Source: Mariannaea sp. PMI_226 (lineage: Eukaryota > Ascomycota > Sordariomycetes > Hypocreales > Nectriaceae). From it: DNA of 64,000 bases. Below the pieces are notes generated by a model that was not told the DNA's origin, did no database searches, and saw nothing but the letters and a program-made list of their open reading frames with translations. Positions within the stretch are counted from its first letter, which is position 1. Each line of letters opens with the position of its first letter. The stretch is taken from contig JANFOG010000002.1 in the NCBI GenBank assembly GCA_024336345.1, positions 3,224,001 through 3,288,000 on the forward strand. The letters are read 5' to 3'. The position numbers were made by a program, and so were the translations under genes. Positions 24,032 through 36,148 of the stretch are shown one piece after another.

Positions 24032-26530
24032 TCCAGCTATCGACACTGGCGCTGTCCGATATGTTGCGGCCGCAACCTTTGAAGGGTTGCTTCTTGCGCT
24101 CGATGAGATTACCAAAGGAATCAAATCAACTGTAAGCGGCCGTGGCAGAGGGGAGATGTGTTGGGGTATCAGAGCATCCAACACGTGATAGGCTGTTATT
24201 GCCTACTGTACACTGAACAGTTTGACTCAGCTGTCTCCTGGTCTTCCTTCGGGGTGAGGCCGAGCAGTAAAGCTTGCCTCACTCAACGGGCCGGGGGCAA
24301 AAATGAACTACATGGTAGAGAGCTGTTGGCCGAAATCTGCTGCCCCGACCTGTTGATAGTACAAATGAGGGCGTACTTTTTTGCTGCTGAGACCGGTCGC
24401 ATCCAAAGCTCAAAAACGTTGGGTGAATAAGGGCCTTCTAAAAACGAGATAGATCATACTACGACTACGCGGTACACTATGAAGTATGTCCAAGACAGGT
24501 ATGGGGTGTTTTTTTTAGAATGGACGAAAGTGAGTGCTCCTCCTCTCTCGGAGAGAGATAAAAGGGGGGAATGGGGACAGCAGAATCCGGCAGCCCGAGA
24601 AACCACGACCACCCACCACTCACATTCTCCAGGTGACATGATGCCAACTCTGAGATCTACCTTGTAGGTTTATGCTTTGGCTCGAAATGGTATTTACTAT
24701 GTATAGGGCTGTCAATCTAATCTCAACTGTCGATTATGAAACAAACGCCTGCTGTGGTCACTTTTCCTGGTGGCACAGTCAAGGATTATAAGGTACAGAT
24801 TAGTGTGTAGTTTAAACCTTCTGTCTCAAATGCGGGTGTACTGTGTAGAACTAATACGCTTCTCCAGATTAGTCCCAGATAGAATGGAAACAGACCTGAA
24901 AGTCGGCGTGCCGAGATAACTGCATGGCGTTTCGATGATTGATCGTGTGACCACAAGGCGAGACAACCCGATCATAGAAACAAGGTGAATCGTAATTGCC
25001 CATGTCATCGAAAAACGGCAAACGAGGAATCGAGTAATAGAAGCCCACTCTTTCTTCTTTTCCAGCGGTCACAGCATGGGCAATACTATGCGTACTAGTA
25101 GGTCCTTTACTCGGTAGTATTAACTCTAGGCTCGCTCTAGAAGGGAACTATTTAGAGGCCGAGCAATGACATAACACATTACTATTATAATCTGTACCAT
25201 GGTTTGAAAAGTACCAGCTATTAGACCCCTGAAACCAACATATGTTGCGCCAGGCTTTAAAGACAGCCCGTATGGCGCTCTCTGACGTTTTCTCCCGCCA
25301 CGATGGGCGGCTGATGACGTAACAAGGGGCCTTGATCAAGACAAGGATGCGCTTTTCGTGGGTGAATGCTCAGTTATTTTCTCATTGGTTGCTGCCCGGG
25401 GGAAGGGGGGGTTATGTGGTAGCGCCTTAGGGGAGGATGAGGGCGAGAATTGGGCAGGGAGAACAAGCCGGGACGTACGTTTTACGAAGTACAGAGTTCA
25501 AATACTTACTTCACACGTCCAAAAAAGTTGTTTGCCAGCTTGCGGAGGCGAGGGTGCGATGGATCATAAGTACTACGGGGGCGGAGCATGAGTCAATCAT
25601 TGTTGCATAGTCTCATGTTGGGGGGGGAGTTGCGGAACTTGGGAAGCGCCGCCCATTACCAAGCTCGCAAGTCAGATATGGTTCATTGACGGACCGACCT
25701 AAAAGGGTGTACACAGGTACATGTCAAGTCATGCACGGATTTGCACGGATTTGTGCGTATTCTTTCTTGCTTTCTGTCTTGGTAACCGCGCAGCTGGGAA
25801 AAAACAGGGTCTCGAAATGATCCTGTCGTATAGACGCATGACAGGGGATCGAGCCAGTTACTGGGGCTGCATCCGGACAGGCCGAGTTAGATACCGCTAG
25901 TAAACGGAGTAATATCAATAATTATAGCATCTGGGGATTACTATGTACGGTACTTCGTATAAAGCGAAGCGCAGAGAAACACGCGGAGCGGCTCGAAAAA
26001 GAAGCATAGCGCGCCGCAACTAAGAATATGGATTGGACCCAAGACATGCTTGATGCTGTGGAATGCCTGCTTACCTTATGCAACCGCCCTAGGTCCCAAA
26101 TCAACGGAAGTCAGGGCACTCTCAATTTATTTCTCGGACCACGCAGCACAGAGATCTTCTCCAGGATTTTCGTCTGTACGAAGCAGTACATCAGGTATGG
26201 AGCACGTAAATTGACATGTACGCGAGTACGTAAGTACGTACTGCCCAAGGGACGAGTGAGGGTCCCCAAATGCCGCTTGTTGATGGAGAATTATTGAGTC
26301 TATTGCAGTTGATCAATCAAATGGATATCCGGTTTTGGGCTTTCAATTTTGTAATCGCTATTCTCCTCAGCGGAGACTAGCTCATAATAAATCCACTCAC
26401 TAGTGAATTGCCATGAGATTCTTTGAGGCCTCAAGTTAGCACCATCCGGACCACTCGGATGACCCTGGCTGGGCTCAAAATGGCAACGTCAACATTGTCA
26501 ACAGCAGAACGTATTGCTAGAGCAGGAAAG

Positions 26531-26566
26531 GGGCACAGATATGGGCACGGATATGGGCACAAGTAT
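26531..26566. repeat. Three imperfect 12-bp tandem repeats
   Basis: Units GGGCACAGATAT, GGGCACGGATAT and GGGCACAAGTAT follow each other directly in non-coding DNA. Confidence 0.85.
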
Positions 26567-29093
26567 GGGGTACGAAATGTAACTAAAAAGGGCAGTACGG
26601 AGCACGTACTCTATTTTGCTGGGGAAGGTAAATGTAGACACCTACCACATACGTACTGGGCAAAAATTGCTGCATGAGTCCATGGTAGGGGGGCATAACT
26701 TATGCCGCCTCAGCAAACAAAGTTCCCATGAGGCTTGGCAGAAACAATGGTGGGCGATACGAGCTTGGCCTACATGCTAACTGAAGGCCTGTTTCAAACA
26801 ACGAGGTGGTGTTCGCCAGTGAAATAGATTAGGCTGCTTGGCAAAGCGGAAACAGATAATGTAGAGATGGGCGTTAACATGACGAATCCAAGTGGTGGCA
26901 ATCCAGGACGTGCGGCCTCCACCAAGCCGGCGATTTTCCAGCCACTGTTGCCAGAAATACCACCCAACTCGTGACGTGCGGGTACTCTCGCGCGCAGAAG
27001 CGAGAAAGAGTGGATAGTTTTGAACGGGAAACCCAACAGTTCTCTGGGGTCCCTTTTTCTTGCTATGTTAAGTTGACGGACGGCCTGGAACGCCCCTCGA
27101 ACCTCGAACCCTTGTCGAAAACTCAGGTAGGTTATCATTCTTGTTGTGCGCTACTGAAGTTAGGTACTGCAGGTACTACGAACTTTGGAGGTACTATGAT
27201 ACTTGGCGCCAAGCAGCACTCGGAAAACCCTCATTGCAAATGTCTGCATCCAAGGGAGCGCAAGTCAGGAAGGTGTCTTACAAGAATATTTTGGAGGCAG
27301 ACTAGGCCGTCCGACGTATGATGAAACCATGGAAACCTGGTCCTGAGATTGGCGCAAGTCGCACACACGCCTCGATCTCGCCCGCGTCGTGGACACATGG
27401 ACAGGACAGCTGGACATGGATAACGGTGGGCTGGGCTGGAATGGACTGGGTGCTAGAGTGGATTTGATGCTTCCGGTGCCATCTCCCCTCACACTACCAA
27501 ATACAAACATACTCTCACCTCATTGCGGTGGTCACCAAAACAAGACTCAAATCCAAAGAATACGAGAAGAAGGTGATGGTACTTTGGTGTGCTGCGTATC
27601 CCATTTTCTACTATGTAGATTCTTTAATAAGAATCTGTGGTCCCCCATCTGGGCCCTAAGCCGCGTATCTGATTCCTTTCCCCTTCTTCCTTCTCTCTGT
27701 ACTTGCCTCTCTGCCTACCCGTTGCTCTCCTTGGGTTTGGCACAATCTACCAAATAATCCTTCCTTTTCCTCTCTGATTCTGCCGTACCATAATTACACC
27801 TTCTCTTACTTCTCAGAGGTTCCAGCGTAGCTCGAAAAAAAAGGTTTGTCTTGGATATGAAGTGCGCTTAGACTTCTCACCCAACCCTGTGGACTCTTTG
27901 GTGACGTATGCTCACCGATGCAAAAGGCGCTTTTTGCAATAGTCGTCATCTATTCTGATCCCACGGTCATTCTTCAAAAGCACGATCGATCGAGCTTGCT
28001 CACACACGCCCAAGGCAAGGCAAGTATCTGAGCTTCGAGAAGACGCAAAGCATCTCAAATCATCTTCGGAGCGCACCATCGACGTCCATCTCGCTCCTAC
28101 GGCGAATAAGAACCTTGTCGGTTCCTTGTTGGTGGCTTTTCGAAAACCTTGCTTCAAGGCCCGTTTGGGCTTGCCAGCCTCCGGCCATCACGCACGACAT
28201 CATTCACTTGACACTGACACGACACCCTACCTACCCCTACACCCTACCCCGTTCGTGCCCGCCGAGACACCCACTTAGTGCCACACCCCCCAAGAAGAGG
28301 CAAACTGCGACAGCTATTCGCATTTCCTACTTGAAGCTCTCGTGCTCCGTACTCACGCCCACACCGACAGACGATCCACGCAACCCGACCCGGATCGCAT
28401 CCCACGCTCAGCACTTATATTAACCGACCCCCAAGGCCAAAAAAAAGAAGACCAGGCCGTGCAGACCATTTACCGCTCTCCAGGGGCTAACAACTTGCAA
28501 CCCGTGCCTCAATACCTGGCTTCTTGGCCCGGCTGGGCTTGACATGCCAACCGCCCGACACTTCCGTTGCTGCACCACATCTGGAAACTGCGAATGATCG
28601 GGACGGCGTCGTAGCCAAAGACAGTCAACATTCCCGTCTACACAGTTAGGAAATCGTCAGTTGACACTCTGCGCAAGTTATCAGTCATTGGTAGTCTACC
28701 CCTGTCGGTTGATGCCTTTTTTTTTCCGGCTCTTTTCAAGGATAAGAACTGAGTGTTAGAGAGGAGAGTTTATGCCGAATCTTTCACCAAGACCAGAGAA
28801 GTTTATGACAAAGTCTGCGACATTTACAGCGGCTGAAATATCTGTCGACCTGCCTTCTTTTTTTGTTTTTGTTCTTCTCTCTTCCCGTCTTACCTACCTT
28901 TGAACCTCGAGCCCTGCCTTGGAGGCCGCCATTACACCTGGGATCTCGTCCAGCCTTGTGCGATACTGCATTCGTTTCCCTCTCCTTCGCCTCCTGTTGC
29001 TTGGCGCTCAGAAAAACGTCAGACAAGGAAATAAAACAACCAAACATACACCTGTCTCACTAATTTGGTCCGGCATATCCGACCGTCATCAAC

Positions 29094-29109
29094 ATGGGTC
29101 GAAATCGAG
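29094..29109 (+). other. Possible 5' exon (MGRNR) of the CAF120-like gene
   Basis: ATG-GGT-CGA-AAT-CGA followed by G/GTACGT, a good donor. If joined to the acceptor CAATAG at about 29606 (roughly 0.5-kb intron), the frame runs without stop into the CAF120-like CDS through VYLSPRCH and MSMLTAP. This would add about 20 residues and place the heptamer minisatellite inside an intron. Unproven. Confidence 0.3.
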
Positions 29110-29475
29110 GTACGTGCTTCATTCCAATTGAATGGCTTGTTGTTCTCTTCTTTACGAAGTACATATCTTTTTTTTTTGTTTCTTTTTTTGGGTGCTTGAT
29201 TTGAGGATGCGTCAGCCAATGTGCGATGCGCACTTTGGTTGGTTCCAAGGTCCCTTCTTTTTGCTTGCTGCCCTGCTTGGCTAGCGCCTAGTTGCAGAAG
29301 GTGGAACATGGCCGACCTGCAGACCCTTGCTCCTGAGGCCGCGGCCAGGATTTTTCAGGGTCGGGGTAGTGAGCGGGATAACCACCAAAGGACCGCTGAA
29401 CTGGGCTGAGCTCCAAGTGACGGCAAATCGCTGAGGCTTCTGGTCCTTTTCTCCCTTGACACTTGCCAAAACGAG

Positions 29476-29552
29476 GTGCTGGGTACTGGGTGCTGGGTAC
29501 TGGGTGCTGGGTGCTGGGTGCTGGGTGCTGGGTGCTGGGCGCTGGGCGCTGG
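29476..29552. repeat. GTGCTGG heptamer minisatellite, 11 copies
   Basis: Eleven contiguous 7-bp units: seven GTGCTGG, two GTACTGG (copies 2 and 4) and two GCGCTGG (copies 10 and 11). It lies about 100 bp before the likely start of the CAF120-like CDS, in its leader or first intron. Confidence 0.95.
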
Positions 29553-29650
29553 GCCCGTCATCCTTAACATCACTTACTCAAGCCAAGCCCAAGCCAAGGC
29601 CAATAGTCTACCTCAGCCCCCGGTGCCACATTGTCTCACATCATCCCGTC

Positions 29651-32600
29651 ATGTCAATGCTAACAGCTCCCACGCGACCAGTTCTCTCTTTTATGTCACA
29701 GTTCTCGACTGGAACAAAGACACCACCGCATTCCTCCTCTCCTACAAACGATGCTCCCTTGCATCGCAAGACTAATTCTGTTCCCGAGCCTTTTCCTGAT
29801 CTCAACATCGATCCCTCAAAAGCAATCACACCACCTGATTATGGGACACCAGTAAACAGCTCTCCTGCGAATACACCACCACATCGACGAACCAGCTCAC
29901 GCCCCCTGTCCATGGTCCTGGCTCACAATCCGCCCCTCATGGATATCAATGAAGACACGATTCCCGAGCTGCAACCCATCTTCACGTATTTGAACAGCCA
30001 TTCAAATAAGTTGTACCAGGAGGGCTATTTTCTAAAGCTCGATGATCAAAACACACGTACGCCTCTGAAATGGCCCCCTAAAGTTTTTTTTTTTTGTATT
30101 ATTTTCAAGACGTTATTCTTTTGAACGTTGTTGTTAACCTATTTCTCTCTTGTAGATGGTCGCCCAAATCCTGATAGAACATGGACAGAGTGCTTCGCCC
30201 AGCTAGTGGGCACTGTCCTTTCTCTATGGGACGCATCTGAACTGGATGCCGCAGGCGAAGGAGGAGAAGTGTTGCCTAAGTTCATTAATTTGACTGATGC
30301 GTCGATTAAAATGGTATGAGGACGATCTCTAGCGTGCTGCCTAACATGTGAAATTTGAGAAGACCCCGCGACTAACATCGGGCTTTTGCTAGATCGAGTC
30401 ACTGCCCACGCGATCGAGTGACGAGCAACCATTGCAAAATATTCTCAGCCTTTCAACTGCCGGGAGAAACCGATACTTGCTCCATTTCAATTCGAGACAC
30501 TCTCTGTTACAATGGACAGCTGCTATCCGGCTCTCTATGTTTGAGCACTCCACTCTCCAGGAAGCCTATACTGGTGCTCTGATTGCCGGCAAGGGAAAGT
30601 CGCTGAACAATATCAATATTGTCATGGAGCGCTCACGCTTCAAAACTGAGGAATGGGTCAGGGTCCGATTCGGTGCTGGTGTGCCATGGAGACGGTGCTG
30701 GTGTGTAATTACACCCCCCGACGAAAAGGAATACGCCAAACTCCAGAAAGAGTTGAAAAAGCGCTCGCCCTATGATCGTTCCCCAGTACCCGTTCTGAAA
30801 GGCGATATTAAATTTTACGACAAGAGAAAGGATGGGAAAAAACAAAAGAAAGCAACGCCTATTGCCTCGATTACTGATGCATACTCAGCATACGCTATCT
30901 ACCCTCAGTCTAAGTCACTCATTGATGCCTCAACATTACTCAAGATTGAGGGCAACGTTTCGATTTACAACGACCCCCCTTCTTCTACCGAGGGATTCGT
31001 CTTCGTCATGCCTGAAACACATCCTGCTGTCAGCGGTTTCGAGATGTTGCTCAGATTCCTCTTTCCCACGTGGGACACTTTTGGCCTCTATGGTCGCCCG
31101 GGGCGACTTGTTGCCAGCGTCCTTGATCCTAGATCTCTCATGTTTGCCATGCCTAAGCATAAGCGCTATGGTTACCTGGAAAACTTGGATGTCTCTAATC
31201 TCATACTCGAAGATGGCAGTGCTGGATGGACCGAAAAAGACTGGAGAAGGAAACTGAAAGAATCCACTGGCCAAAGAATGAATACCGTGGAGGACGCGCC
31301 AACCAGCCGATCCCGCAGCAATAGTCGAAAGAGCGTGAGGCTAAGTTTTGGTGCTGGATCTGGATCTGGATCTGGATCAGGGTCCTCTGACAGGCCCAAG
31401 ATTGGCTTTTCAGATGAAAGGGGCTCCGTGAGATCTTCTAGGTCTCAATCCCTGACTGGCCCTGCCCGAAACAATGCCATTCCTTCCGAATACCGGCGAG
31501 CTTCTCCTGCCGGTCCAGAGACCAGGTCGCGAAATGCTTCAGATCCCCACCATGGTGCGCTTCCTCGCAACGGTAGCCCGTACTCTAGCATACGGGAACA
31601 ATATCATGCGCCTACGGAAGGTTATGGACAGAATCAAGCCGCTCCATATGATGGCCCCAACTTCGACGATGAACACAACAGCTCTCGCTTGAGGGAATTG
31701 GACGGAATGCGACAGATGCAAACCCCGGAACCTGTTTCCACCCCCCCCGCTTTGAGCCATGCTGCTCAGGGCCGTCCCGCGAGTAATATTTATCATTCTC
31801 CTGAGCTGCGTCATGCGAACAGCCGTCTGTCAAATTCTACTTTGGGTCAGCTCGTAGCTGCAGGAGGCATTGCTAGACTGCACATTATTTCAAACTCTCC
31901 AGCTGGGAGAGTAGGGGACGCGAGCTCTCCACCACCGGTACTTCCACACGCCAATGCCCTAGGAATATCTGCTAATGACAACCGTTCCCGTGAAGCTCTA
32001 AGCCCTCCAGGCCAGAATCCAAACAACCTCCCTACCCCTCTGAACCTATCGACACAGCGATCCAGATCTCCTCTGGCCCAGGCCCCTTACGGTCCTCCTA
32101 GTTCCTATTCAAATACCTCGAATTATTCTCGACCCTCTACCTCGGACGGCCCAAGACCTCGTTCCCCGATGCCACCTGCTTCTCAGCGATCGCCACACCC
32201 TCAAAACCCTAGCTATAGTGCTCCAGGGCAAGACGACCAGAGACCCACTGATCCGCAACAACCACCTCGTGACCAACCTGCATACGGTCCCTCTGGCCCT
32301 TCAGGACCTTCAGGACCTCCAGCTCCTCCACCCCATGGACAAATGGCACGTCGCAAGCCACTCCCCGAACGGGCAGCCAATTATGATAACCCAAAGGCTT
32401 CCATCATTTCCGGTAGCAGCGTGATTAGCACGAATGAAATTATCGACCACTATGCCTACGACCAAGGTCAAAACCCGCGCTCTCGCCAAGATATACCGGT
32501 AATTGGTGGACGACCTCTTCCTCCTCAACCTCAAGGAGGTGGAGTCGGCGGCCAGAACCAGTATAAAGACGATGCCTCCTCAATTGACTACGCCAGCACC

Positions 32601-33800
32601 CATCAGTCTGCTGAGTCAAATGAATCCGCGGAAAGGCCTCGAGCAGGCGTCCTTAAGACTGTTGGGGGTGCCGAACCTGAAATTTTGATCTCCCAAGACT
32701 TTGCCATTCCAGAAGTCGACTTTGGTCCAACTATAAATTACGCTCAGACGGAGACACCTCGCAGCAAGGCCCCGAACTTCATGCGACCTAGCTCAGGCCA
32801 CTCGCCTCGGTCCCACTCTACTGCAGATGGAGGCGCCAGTCCTCCATCCTATAGTCCCTCTCATTCGCGTGCAGGATCCGAAGATGCTAAGCGGATGGTG
32901 GCCTGGCACCCCAGTGGCACTCCTCCTGCTTCTAGCTCTGGCAATCTCAGTGCCGAGGAATATGTGAGGCAGAGGGCAACGGCTCACTCGCGTAGCGCCT
33001 CGAGCAGCACCTTACTTGGGCAGCGATCCGAAACACCTACATCAGTAAGACGAAAAAGTTCGTATGATATGCTGAAGAGGCACTCACGAAGCAGCTCCGT
33101 GGATCTGCTTTCGCGACCTGGTTCACGCGGCGCAAGCGCCACTCTGAAGTACGGTTCCTCTGGTGAGGTTTCTAATCAGCTGAGCGCTCGAGAGCAAGAA
33201 CATGTCGCCAAACTCACTGGTGCTCCCTTGATCAACATGGCTGTTAACAACAAGCGAGCAAGCCAAGGGCCAGGACTAGTAGGCGCCATTGAAGCCAGAG
33301 AGAATGAGAAGCAGCAATTGAAGCAGGGCGTTACCAGCCAAACTGTTCAACATGCGATTGACGCGCAGAGACAACAACAGCAAGCAATGTATCAGCAGGA
33401 GTTAGCCCAGCAACAAATAGCTCAGCAGCAACGGACAGCACAGATGGCACAACAACAAATGATGGCTCAGCAGCAAATGTTGGCCCAGCATCAACTGATG
33501 GTACAGCAGCAACAACAGCAACAGCAGCAACATGCGTACCAACAGCAGATGATGGCAGAGCGCAGCTTGTCACCGCAACCCGCGTATGGCCCCATGGGCG
33601 CAGTGGTGAACAACTCTGGGTCGTATGCACATGGTATGAACTATGGAGGACCACAACAGATGGGCACTGTGGACCAGTACCAGTCGCAGCAAACTTACAC
33701 TCGACCTCTTCACTCGCCGCCGCAGGGCCAGTATGGGCCGTCGCCCGGGGTCCCTCCACACCGAAGCGTCCATCCCCAGTACCAGGGACAATTATTTTAA
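29651..33800 (+). CDS. CAF120: Caf120/Skg3-like PH-domain protein
   Basis: Fungal PH-domain protein of the Caf120/Skg3 group; yeast Caf120 associates with the CCR4-NOT deadenylase, while Skg3 is at the bud neck. Exons 29651-30056, 30156-30313 and 30393-33800 give 1323 residues. The PH domain spans about residues 120-240: YQEGYFLKLDDQN, then RTWTECFAQLVGTVLSLWDA and LLQWTAAIRLSMFE. A second globular part (about 260-440) has EEWVRVRFGAGVPWRRCWCV, KGDIKFYDKRKDGKK and a conserved GYLENLDVSNL. After that the chain is disordered, Ser/Pro-rich, with a GSGSGSGSGS run coded by GGATCT repeats near 31357, and a Gln-rich coiled-coil tail (33360-33560). Start chosen at the first in-frame ATG in good context; a spliced upstream exon is possible. 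CAF120 versus SKG3 role unresolved. Confidence 0.85.
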
Positions 33801-34304
33801 TTTAACATGGGCAAATGAGGATATAACAAAAAAGAACATAACTGTTTTCATGAGATCTTGGGAGAGGGTATTGATGGAGAGCATGAACAAAATAAGTTAG
33901 GGATGGGATGAATGCATCATATCATCAAACCGGCGTTTGCAGGGACAGGGAAAGCAAATGATTTGGACAAAGGCCAGGAGCATAACTTGCATACTTTAGA
34001 AACGAGCGAAAGAAGGGTTTTTAGCTTGTCATGCGATCACACTGGGAGGGTTCCCAAAACACTATAGACATTGCTCAATTTGACATGTTCCTTTTGTTCT
34101 TACCTTCTTCTCTGCTCATTCTTAGACTTACAATACCAAGGTTAATGTATTGATTGATTGTCAGATGCTTCCGTTGTTTGTAGAGCGGCAGAATACCTAT
34201 GTTAACTTAGGTAAAGGTAAAGGAGTGAAAGGTGCGGAGTTAGAGGGCTGGCAGAGGGGACAAATATTATTTTTTGTTACGATAAACATACAGCCCAACA
34301 AGGT

Positions 34305-34360
34305 TTCACTTTTTATTTTATTTTTATTTATTTATTTACTTTTTTTTATTTTACTTTTTG
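34305..34360. repeat. T-rich ATTT low-complexity tract
   Basis: TTTTA/ATTT-type units, in the downstream flank of the CAF120-like gene. Confidence 0.75.
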
Positions 34361-35818
34361 GTTTGAAGAGTGACGGATGGATGGCTGTTCGATGGCTCGA
34401 TGTATGGATGTATTGTGGCGACGCTCCCCCCAGTTCGTTGTGCTTATCAATCGTAATCCAATGCCGAACCGTTCTCGGCACGGGACGCCAAAGGATCACG
34501 GCCACCAAGACAGAAAGAACTAAGTTTGGATACGTCGAGCAAGGGTGTGCTTGGCTGTACATAACCTTACTCTGTAATTATTACGCCGCCTAGGTGTAAT
34601 AAGATACCTAGTGCTAGAGGTTCTGCATTTATGGGGGCTCTATGCCTACCTACCGTTTCTTGTGTCCCGCTACAGCTTTCTATTGTTCCAGAACGGCCTC
34701 CTCCAGTCCGGGTCCAGCGTGAGGCTCGCCCAGGCGGATTAGGTCTGGTGGGGTTGAGAGCATCATCTCCTGACGGTGGGACTGGGACTTACAATCAGCG
34801 TCATCCAGTGACTCGGGTCCAAAGGCGCTTGAGCTGGTCACGATACGTTTCACAAACCCCCCCCTCCTTCGGTCCTAAGTCTTTGCACTTTGTCCTTTGT
34901 CGCGCCTGACTCTGCATCCCCTTGTTGCGTTCTCGGGATGTTGCCATCATCGCGCTTGTCGCGTGACTGCGCGCTCCTGTGTGCACGTTGCTGCGTGCGT
35001 GTTGCGTGTGGATTGTGCAGCTTCCACGGGGTTCGCGTGCGACGGGGGAAATGGATGTATGTCGGTGTGACGCCCCCATTCGCATGCGCGTGCTCTTGAC
35101 TGGTTGAGGCGCCTCTGTTCTGGTTTCCACGTCCGTGCCTACTTGCAAATGTTTGGTTCTTCTAGCTGTTTGGTTTGGTAGTCCATCTCATGTGAGAGAG
35201 CGCATTGTCCTGGATGGTTGTGTAAATCGAGCTTGAAGTAGGCAAGGTATTATTTTTTTGCCATCACTGGGTACCTACCCACATTACATAGTACTTACCG
35301 TCCCTGGAGGCTTTGGTGTGCAGTACAGAGTTGGGTCAAGTACCTAAGAAGGAGGCATTTCGCTGTCGATAGGCAGGTGCCTACCTGACCTAGGTACCCA
35401 TCGACGGAACAAAGTGATGTCCACGGGTAACTTCTTGGGGCATCAGTGAGCCGTACCTGTTACCCATGCTCTCCTTGATCTGCCTGTTCTCCATAGCTTC
35501 CATCCAGTTTGTCTACCCCGCCATAGATCACGTCACGTATTGGTACCTAGCCCTATCTGCCGGATGATTGCAGCCTGGAATTGCCCCCCCGAACCAGTAT
35601 ATTTACCGGTAAACCTCCCTACAAACCACTGCAAACTTCTGGGAGTTTTGGTACAGGCTGCCCAGCCAACTGCCACCCCACGGCTAGAGGTCGATGGCTC
35701 CATCCCAACCTTCAGCTAGGTAAATAAAAAAGGAAAAAAAAAAAAGGGACTACTATGGTATCCCGTCCCTCATCCCTAGCACCCCGAGCGCCACCAATTC
35801 AAGCCTGCCTTGTCGTAG

Positions 35819-35838
35819 CCAACCAACCAACCAACCAA
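35819..35838. repeat. CCAA tetranucleotide repeat
   Basis: Five tandem CCAA units in the presumed 5' leader or promoter of the kinase gene. Confidence 0.85.
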
Positions 35839-36148
35839 ACACATTCTACTACACCGGCGTACTTGCCGTGACGTTCTTCCCCAGGCTTTCTTTGCTTTTT
35901 CTTGCCTCACCTCCAGTCTTTGTTGCCTCCTTGTTCTCGCTCTCGAGTCTCTCTCCTTTCTCCTTCGACATCCTTTTCAATACTTGCCGATCAGAACCCC
36001 TCGATCTCCTACACTTGCCTGCGATTCAACACCTTACGTACAACGCCATTATCTTGCGTCGCCTGGAACAACCGCTTTCAACCGCCCATCATCTTATACA
36101 CAGCCACCGGGAATCACCTCGCAGCTCTGGCTGCTCGGGTCGCTCCCA

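Larger units (their letters stand above)
24032..29650. other. 5.6-kb gene-poor divergent region
   Basis: Spans the promoters of the PP2C gene and the CAF120-like gene. No convincing coding exon except a possible short 5' exon at 29094-29109. From about 27650 the plus strand becomes strongly pyrimidine/C-rich (27640-28560), the usual look of a long fungal 5' leader, so the CAF120-like transcript may start well upstream. Other features: a 12-bp triplicated repeat at 26531-26566, a G run near 25621, TACGGAG-type words near 26594 and the heptamer minisatellite at 29476-29552. No transposon remnant or RNA gene recognised. Confidence 0.55.
33801..36148. promoter_or_regulatory. Spacer and 5' leader before the Rad53-type kinase
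   Basis: 2.3 kb between two rightward genes. A T-rich tract at 34305-34360 fits the CAF120-like 3' end region. Around 35270-35400 there is a cluster of GGTACCTA, AAGTACCTA and CCTAGGTACC words. CCAA repeats lie at 35819-35838. The segment 35840-36148 is C/T-rich, typical of a fungal leader. Frames at 35868-36539 and 35902-36159 are out of frame with the kinase and have no domain. Confidence 0.55.

Noticed and set aside
25790..25880. tRNA-like hairpin region
   Set aside because: B-box and cloverleaf arms could not be matched; no acceptable acceptor stem.
29476..29552. Telomere-like repeat
   Set aside because: GTGCTGG is not the fungal TTAGGG unit and lies between ordinary genes.
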